Part shown: positions 27,401 to 36,400 of the stretch, in pieces
Numbering within the stretch: the stretch's first letter is position 1
Layout: each line of letters opens with the position of its first letter
Source: Siderastrea siderea
Lineage: Eukaryota; Cnidaria; Anthozoa; Scleractinia; Rhizangiidae
Reading direction: 5' to 3'
Assembly (NCBI GenBank): GCA_964030785.1
Contig: OZ034967.1
Location: forward strand, 57,966,665 to 58,030,664
DNA length: 64,000 nt
Notes under the pieces: generated by a model
Database searches by the model: none
The model's input: the letters and a program-made list of their open reading frames with translations, nothing else
Told to the model about the DNA's origin: nothing
Made by a program: the position numbers and the translations under genes

Positions 27401-30400
27401 CAAAAACCGCGAAAGGGAGAACTGGGCGAAAGAAAGACAAGTTGTGACGTCATACCAGGAACGGAGTCGGATGCCAAAACAAACTACGTAGGCCGTATCG
27501 CGAAAATCTAATATATTTTATTTTTCTTTATTCTGCAACCGCCGAATTAAGCGCGAAATTATGTGAAACTGCTGATGTTATAAGTAATCTGGGCAGTGAT
27601 TTGGAGCTTTTAGAGTCTATCGAATGCGAATCGCCAACTTCTGAAGTTGAAAGCGAAACAGAACTCGAGATCGAAAAAGAAGCTACATGTATTCAGAACC
27701 AAAAGGTCCTTATATAGACAATCCGGCGCGGTTTTTGACATGACCGGAAGCAAAATTTCGAGGTTTTAAAGGGCAAAAGCGCGGGGAAGGAAAATCGAAA
27801 GCGAGGAAAAATAATTTTTGATATTCATATCAGGATGCCATTTAGATTCGATCAGGCAAATTAAAAAAAATCTCCATATACACTGTAAGTGATCCAAATT
27901 TGCATATAGTATGTTTGTGATAGTAACATCACTGACAACAACATAAAATACAAGTTTCAGTTTTAAAAATCATGTGATAAACTTGTTAGGGAGAGTATGA
28001 AAACCATGACAAAGAAACTTCGAAAGTACATAGTACGTCGAAAAGTGTTTCCTTTGAGGTCTGAACATGGACTGATGACGTCACATGGCCTCCGAAAACC
28101 ACCAATATTGGCCAAAAACCGAACACTCAAATGATTTAGCGCATTAAAATTAGCGCATAACACAAATTTAGCACATCAAAATGAACAATTTTTTATTTAA
28201 ACAAAACAGCACGTCAGCTAAGAGGCAACTCCCATATATCGGTCGACCCGTTTGGCTACGCATAATGTACAACTTGATTGCACGAATAATCATAAAATAA
28301 GCTGCAGTTCAGCGTGCAACACAAAATGCTGAGCCGAGTAGAAGAGTAAAATATCACTGGCAGAATAAAGAAATGACATGTAAAAACCTTCAAGTGGCAA
28401 GATTTCCGGGGTTCCTGTCATGTTTCTTTTGAAATAAATAACTGGTGACAATTAGCAAGGAGAGTGTATGTTGGCGGTCCTGAAGGGGTAAAATGGGAGC
28501 TGCGATTTGACTATTTAGGACTGGGAAAATGGGATTTGAAGCACTGGGGCTGGAATTTGGTGACTGGGACTGGGAAAAAAGTACCATATAATGGGAATGG
28601 GAAAGATGTCCTATAGAGTCTACAAATCATTTGAAACTCTTGTTCAGGTCCCTCAATGCACAAAAATGCAACAAAATAGTCCTCAACTGCTTAAGAAATC
28701 CTTAAAATGCCTGCAAATCAACAGATGTCAAACCAATGTGGCTGCGACCTGATTTTAGCGTTGATATTAAACTGCATTTACTGAAATCAGCAATTTGGTT
28801 GCACAACGGGTAGACATTCCCACTATGAGCATGCGCCTAACGTAACTTTTTGCGTTTGACCGCTGTGAATCTCGTACCCAGAGTCCTCAGGCCTTTTGGA
28901 CAGCGGGTGGTTGCCGGGAGAGACTCTGGGTGATGAAAAAAAATTTGATTGGTTGTCTATTAGCTGTTCACTGTGACAAAACTAAGAGCCGTTAACCGCA
29001 CGATTCCTGGGGCAACAAGTTTATTACTCCTGGTTCATTACCCCAGAGGACCCCAGAGTCTCTCCCAGAGACCACCCGCTGACCAAGAAGCCTGAGGACT
29101 CTGGGGACCATGTGCTCGATTTAGCTCAAATTTAAAATGGAAGAAACGAATGCCGCTGCTATTTGGACTGTAATTGTCCGAGTCTCTGTAGTCCAGCAGG
29201 TGAAGTTGTTGCGGTTAAAAAACTTCTATATTGATTATTTTATTTATCTTACTTCCATTAGAACAAAAGTAAAGATATTTGGTTAATTATTTTCATTTTG
29301 ACCACTTTTAAGTAACCTGCGATCAGGCTCTATTTTCGTTTCGCTCGTTGAAACATTCAGGCGGGAAGGGCGAAACGAAAAATAGAGCCTGCTACAACTC
29401 TTCTACCGCCCACTTTTTTGATTGATTGACATTCAACAAAACAGCCAATCAAAATTTCTTCTGCTGCACGATACTCGGTATGCAAATTTTCCATAACGGC
29501 AATTTGCATAACTCGGTCCCGCAAATGTCGGCAAAAAAGAAGAAAATCATAGGCTACGATATATCTTCTAGGCACTAGTCCTCAAAGTTACTAGATTGCT
29601 AACTTGAAGATACTTGTTCCGATATTGTACATGGTTGCTCTGTCTGAGCCGAAAGTGAACACGACGAGGTGGCCATGTACCAAAACATGCTGCACGCTAG
29701 AATCCTTTCTCATTTCAGGTGGTTTCCGGAAATACTCTCTACGCATTTGTCACAGATTTTCTGCGTAAGAAACCTTGGAAAGTTAAGAAAAATACCGTCA
29801 GTTTCATTCTTTAGAATAAAGATATAAATAAAACCGTTTATAAACAAACTAGTTTAGTTCCAGAAGGCGATAAATACATGTATTTGAGATTAGCAGCGAA
29901 TTTTATCTCTAAACAGCAGCGAATTTTAAAACAAAGAACATCGTTTATTATAAAACTAGTCAGATACTTTGATATCAATGTCAGCGATCAATAAAGCGAC
30001 ATTCGTAACACTGAATTAATAAATTGAAAATCTTTATTACTTTAATAGGTAAAAACAAGTACAGCATCACGCTGATTGCGGCTCTCGCGAAACATCAGTT
30101 TACCGTTAAGTTTACCGAATTATCGGTTGACTTGGCGAAAGATACTAGTCCCTCTGCTGTTCCTTTTGTTTCGTAAAACGCGGAAACAACCACTAGCCTG
30201 TTATTTTCAATACTAGCTGAAAGCCTTCAAATGAAAATTTCAAGACACGATGTGATAAAACGGAATACATACTTCACTGTCGCTGTACTTCTCTGCTCCA
30301 AGTGAGAGACAGCTTGCGTCAAACCGAACACCATTTTCAGGAGAGAAAGAAATGATGACAATTCTCCTAGAACGACGAAAATATCTTAGAGCGACACAGT

Positions 30401-33400
30401 TACATCGGCAGACCTGTACCTTGGCGATGGCGATCGGATCAAAATTGTGAGCGAGAATCTCGTAGACAATTTACTTCCGTTGACAGCTCTATTGTTAAAG
30501 GGCCAATCAGATTGCGAGATTCACGCGGCCAAAATTTGGCCGCCGGCACAAGGTTCTGTGAGAGATTGTATATCAGGCCCAATTTTAGCGAGCGACCAAT
30601 GTAAGAGAATATGAGAGCGATGCTAAAATTCGGCTTGACCGCAGCTTAACTATAAAGATGCATTGGGATTTGTGGTAAAAATTGGACTGGGAAATGGGAT
30701 TTGGGCAAAATCTTGGCTGGGAAATGGGATTTGAACCCCCTTTTAGGACCCTCTATGTTTCAAGAAGGAGAGAATGAGGCGAGAGAGATATCATTCTCTT
30801 TTGACGATATATTTACATTGATTTAGGCAGAGGATAAGGAAGATGTACCTCGGCATCTTTTCCCATTTGAGGTGTATCCCTTATTACAGCTGCACTGATA
30901 TGAACCAGGTTTATTTTTGCATTTTTGATCACATCCACCATTGCTTGAAGCGCATTCATCCACATATGGCAAAGAAAGGGGAGGACATTATACTCAGAAG
31001 GTTTTTTTCAATCCGCTTATTAAATTTTGCACTAGCGCGCTCTAACACTTTTAGCTCATATTCGTAACGAAATAACCCTACATATCAGAGGAAATTAATG
31101 CTCTTGTTGGCAAGATAATTTTCTCTTGATACGTATGTAAATATCCTCATAATCCACGACACATTCATTGTCTGTATAGTAAAAAATTTCGAATTCTTTG
31201 AGCTTTTTATACACGAGTTTAAATTCAACTCTATAATATTTGCCATACTAGCCATGAAATTATGTAGGATTCGATTTTAATGAAATAATGCGTGGTTCAA
31301 TTTTACCTGTTACCATCCCCCCCCCGGGCAACCCCGGGGACAAGTCCAGCCCTTCGGTCCCGGGGGTGGGAAATTGTTTGAAGCCGTCTTGTCCCGGGGG
31401 GAGGGGGGGTGAGGCAAATCGAATATAACTTCTTGTTGTTCTTCTGAAGTACGTCACTTCTCGGTTGACGCCGGTACGCGTGGACAAGACTACCTATTTC
31501 CAGTGAGAATCTCTAGAATTTGCAGCAGATTGGTTAGAGAAGAATAATCTCTCAAAATTAAAATCTGTATTCGAAGGTACTTTTATTTTAAATTGTTAAA
31601 CGAATGTGCGTTTGATGCGTATTCGAATGGATGGCGTTCGTCACAAACAAAATAAATATTTCTTCAGCGTATTTATGTATATACTAAGATGACTTAAATA
31701 GGCTTTATATGCGGATGCACGGCTTTATATTAAACAGAGGTCTCAGCCCAGTGTTCATTCTTATGAAACAAGCTAAGAAAAACGCCTTTAAAATGCCGCC
31801 ATCAATTTTTGTTCACGGACCTCTTGTGCGTATGTGCTATATAAATCACGTGGCGAAGACCATTTCTTTACTCGCTAGCCGTATGCCACTGCGGTTAGAG
31901 GTTTTTCTTCAGTTTTCTTTTTCAAATATAGACATTATACATGTAGTGTCCTTCGTTCAAGAAACTCTAGAAAAGCGTTTAAGTTCTTATCAATACGTCT
32001 GATTTTGCTATTGTACGGAAATCAATATCGTATTAAAAATCTATGCTTTGTACACAAAACAACGTGGCTCACAAATTAATTCCAGCTTGTAAGGGCCCTC
32101 TTTGAAAAACCACAGGTTTTCTTGTTATATTTATAATAGCGCACTTAACGGTAACCATGGTAAACACTCATACACATCCAACGCTAATATTTTATCTGTT
32201 TCATGCTGATCATTCAGTATGTCAGGAAAGGTCAGTGAAAAGGCTTATTAATTACCTGTCGCACAGTCATTACCGGTCCATCCGGCATTACACTGGCAAG
32301 TGTCTGGTGCTGTACAACTTCCATGAGTGCATCCTTGAGAGCATATTGCTGAAAAATAGGTAAATCAAACATACAATGATGACATAGCTAGAGCGGTTCT
32401 CAACTGAGTGTCGGGCATGCATAAATAACGCATTGAACTAATCAGAACTCGAAGCAAACACATGTAACTGGTGTTAAGCGCGGAAAAGTGCGTGCGAGCA
32501 AGTCACGATTGGTTTTGGTTTTACTTCTGATTGGTTGGGAAAGTGGCGAGAGATTTTTTGACCAATCACAGAGCGAAGTAAAGCAAAACCAAACCTAAAG
32601 CAAATTACTTTCGATACTCAACTGAGAACCTCTCTATACAACAAACAAAGTTAACAAATCAATCGATAAATCTACTTGGTCAACAAACATAGTTAATCGT
32701 TAAAGCAAACATCAGTGAGTCAGCGGTGGATGCCCCCAGGGGGGTACTCCGAGTTTCAAGTGACGGGGATGATCGAATAGGGGCACAAATCAAAACCCAA
32801 AAAAATTCCTAGGGCTTCCAACAAAACCCAGAAAAATCCCTGGACCAAAAATTAACCCCCAAAAATACCATGCCGAATTTCCGAGCCTTAAAAATTTCTA
32901 GAAAGGATTAAATGATAAACACGAAAAAAATAAACACTAGAATTTGAATGTTTGTGTTTGTTTGTTTATATATACCAGCTGATTTTATCTTTTCTTCATC
33001 TAGTAGTCATTCTAACAACATTAGGGACACCCAAGAACATCTTCTGTTTCAACAATAACATTATGAACGGCAACTCAAAACAAGACCACCCGGGAAAGAA
33101 CAAGTTTGGTTGTACCTCATTCGCAGAACTACGCAGCCGGGAAACGCGGGCACTACCACGGATCTTCAGATTGTTTTGAATACCCAAAAAAATCCCTACT
33201 TAAATCAAGAAACCCAAAAAAATACTTGCCAAATTTTCCTAGCCAAAAAAATCCCGGAATGGAAAATTTCAAACCCAAAAAAATCCTTCGATCATCCCCG
33301 TCTCTTGAAATCCGGAGAACCCCCCCTGGGTGGATGTCCGATAATTATTTTTTGATTTCGATTTTCCTTCCTCGCGCTTAAAGACGTGAATTTTAATTCT

Positions 33401-36400
33401 GGACATGTCAAAAACCGCGAAAGGGAGAACTGGGCGAAAGGGAAACAAGTTGTGACGTCATACCAGGAACGGAGTCGGATGCCAAAACAAACTACGTGGG
33501 CCGTATCGCGAAAATCTAATATATTTTATTTTTCTTTATTCTGCAACCGCCAAATTAAGCACGAAATTATGTGAAACTGCTGATGTTATAAGTAATCTGG
33601 GCAGTGATTTGGAGCTTTTAGAGTCTATCGAATGCGAATCGCCAACTTCTGAAGTTGAAAGCGAAACAGAACTCGAGATCGAGAAAGAAGCTACATGTAT
33701 TCAGAACCAAAAGGTCCTTATATAGACAATCCGGCGCGGTTTTTGACATGACCGGAAGCAAAATTTCGAGGTTTTAAAGGGCAAAAGCGCGGGGAAGGAA
33801 AATCGAAAGCGCGGAAAAATAATTTTTGATATTCATATCAGGATGCCATTTAGATTCGATCAGGCAAATTAAAAACAATCTCCATATACACTGTAAGTGA
33901 TCCAAATTTGCACATAGTATGTTTGTGATAGTAACATCACTGACAACAACATAAAATACAAGTTTCAGTTTTAAAAATCATGTGATAAACTTGTTAGGGA
34001 GAGTATGAAAACCATGACAAAGAAACTTCGAAAGTCCATAGTACGTCGAAAAGTGTTTCCTTTGAGGTCTGAACATGGACTGATGACGTCACATGACCTC
34101 CGAAAACCACCAAAATTGGCCAAAAACCGAACACTCAAATGATTTAGCGCATTAAAATTAGCGCATAACACAAATTTAGCACATCAAAATGAACACTTTT
34201 TTATTTAAACAAAGAAAATTCGACATTCAGAAAAAATGCCTGTCAAAATATAGGGTAAATTAATGTGATGCTAATAAAACTGTACCCTTTTTACAGTCCG
34301 TGGACCAGGAGTCAGCTTTCTGCCATCCGCTGCAGCAAAGGATAACTTTCACTCTGAGAGCTCTTGTTGCAGTGACATAAAGGATCTTTGTTACCGTTCT
34401 TTTAAGCCATAAATAGAACAAAACATGGATTCAGGTTAATGATACTGAAGTTGGAAATTAAAGTAAATAGAACGAGAAAGACCTATTCTTGCTGTCTTCA
34501 CTGACTTTTTTTTGTTTCCTGTCAGTATAACTTATCAATAAACTCTTGTTCTTAGGCCATCGTGGCTTGATTAAGAATAAAACACAAGCAGCAGTGATAA
34601 ACATGGTAAATAAATGCATTTTGATAATAAACTTGACGTTTAGTATGCTAAGCAACATAACAATAGGGGTCTGGAACCGAGATTACGAAAAACGATCTTA
34701 ACAGTAGTTTAATAGTTCGGTCTGTCTGTTCTGAGAAGCTATAGCTAATAAAGCATCAGCTTCTCACTGCTGACGTTATCATTTAAAGATGGCTGTAGTT
34801 CTTGAATGAGCGAAGTCTCCTTTATTTTACAATGACAGTCCGTTTTGCCGGACGCTAAAGTGTCAAACTGGTCCCAATTAATGTGGTGACCATTGGTTTT
34901 TATATGATCAGCATTGGCTGATGTATGGTCACTTTTAGTGAGCGCCTTGAAATGTTCAGTTTTTCTGTCGTGAAGTCTTCATTGCAAGAAAGATATCATG
35001 ATGCTTATTAGCTATAGCTTCTCGGGACAGAAAGTCCGAGCTATTAAATTACCATCAAAATCGTTTTTCTTAATCTCGGTTCCAGACCCCTTTTGTTAAC
35101 TATATAAACAGTTTTCAAACACTGTAACGGTTACTTTTAAAAATGTATGTTGCTTAGCATACGAAACGTCGAGTGTACTATCAAAACGCGTTTGCTTACC
35201 ATGTTTATCAGCGCTGTTTGTGTTTTATTCTTAAAGGAGCTGTGTCACGGATAACGCATCTTGAAAAAGCTGGAAAGTTTTTTCAAGTTTGTTATTCGTA
35301 ATCCGTCTTAATCTCCCTCAGTTGTGACCATCCTCGTTTAGTTTTGGTTTATTACTTCTTTGGTGTTTTTCTTCCTTAGGAAACTATTATTTTGAGGTTT
35401 CATTTAATAAGAAAATAATTTTGTCAGATCAGAAAAATGAATGAAACGCCGTGACATAGTTCCTTTAATTAACTGATAACTGTTCAATCTAATTCCCTAA
35501 ACAAACGTCTTAATAAACCATTACCCGTTGTTGTTTTGTTACATGCTTACAAGTTACCAGAGACTTGCGCATGCAATTCGAGAATAGTTCTAAATTGCGG
35601 GTGAATTTGTGGTTGGCTGAGCATTGCACTTAGTTAGAATTGACGAAACGTGGGTGAAGGTATGCATGTACCGACTGTACCATTCATGAGCAGAAATTTT
35701 GCTTGCCTGTTTGACACTGGCTTTATATTTCCGCCTCGATTGCTCATTTGTTCATTAAGTTGTTGTCTTTTCTTGTGATTAACCAGATGTCATTACTTTG
35801 TAAACCCACCGGAGTAACTGAAGATTATTTTATCTCAGGTTGCCGAAACATCGATTGATGTTGCCAACAACAGACCATTACAGAACAACTCTCAATTGTA
35901 CTGAAAACCTTGGGTTCAGACTATTTACCTTGATAAACATGATTAATAAATGGTTATTGATCTGTGAGCTGGTGGCCATTACAATATAGTGGGGGGGGGG
36001 GGACAGGGGGGCGGGAGACCGGGAGAAAAGGGGGCGGGAGGTGTACGGGAGGCGGGAGAAGAGGGGGCGGGAAGCGGGATTCCCAAGGTGGCGGGAAGCG
36101 GGAGAAAAAGGGAAAAATTATGCAACATTGCGCAATATTTCGCAATCGAAAAAATGCAAAGGGGCGGGAGGAAAAAAATACAGGGCGGAAACCGGGATTA
36201 AAGGGTACGGGAAGCGGGAGGTTCAAACCCCCCTGTCCCCCCCCCCCCCCCCCACAATATAACTGAGTGCTCAAACAGCATGTCGCTTACTTTGATGTTA
36301 GGCAAGTATCCCACCAACCGCAACTTGTATAATAGTAATAGGTTGTATAGCCTGTCTTGGATTTTTTGTACTGCTGATTTTCATACGTTGTCCTGGAGCA

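Larger units (their letters stand above)
22291..28206. repeat. Array unit 4 (about 5.9 kb)
   Basis: Shares the 12-bp and 25-bp deletions of unit 3 at its left. It has its own 45-bp deletion near 25990, where tgtagtgtc runs directly into tgattttgc. EGF exon B here carries the Ser to Asn change. Confidence 0.88.
6864..34213. repeat. 27.35-kb tandem array of five EGF-exon units
   Basis: Five head-to-tail units, all starting at CAGCACGTCAGC(T/C)AAGAGG and ending TTTATTTAAACAAA: U1 6864..12878, U2 12879..16352, U3 16353..22290, U4 22291..28206, U5 28207..34213. By eye most 60-base lines differ by zero to two bases. Homology starts and stops abruptly at the two outer edges at the same point of the unit, so the array descends from one segmental duplication. 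Every unit holds EGF exon B plus several inverted-repeat elements. Units differ by specific indels, which argues against simple assembly duplication. Confidence 0.93.
28207..34213. repeat. Array unit 5 (about 6.0 kb)
   Basis: Like unit 1 it keeps the 12-bp segment before the inverted-repeat element. It carries an extra ccccagagga duplication inside that element (near 29040). It ends at 34213, where homology stops and the intron upstream of EMI exon 3 begins. Confidence 0.88.

Noticed and set aside
10374..32363. Recurring plus-strand ORFs of about 60-106 codons in every array unit
   Set aside because: They lie antisense to the EGF exons or in repeated intron and transposon sequence, show no family signature, and recur only because the unit recurs.
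6864..34213. Array as a pure assembly artefact or collapsed haplotypes
   Set aside because: Units carry private and pairwise-shared indels, one unit has a 2.4-kb deletion, and junctions are identical at base level. Artefact is not excluded without reads, but is less likely.
34980..35180. Hammerhead ribozyme in the inverted repeat
   Set aside because: A GAAAC next to a GTC is present, but I could not find the CTGATGA core at a suitable place.
35954..36274. Proline-rich (minus) and glycine/arginine-rich (plus) ORFs
   Set aside because: They are translations of the G-run element in several frames at once; the composition comes from the GGGCGGGA repeats.
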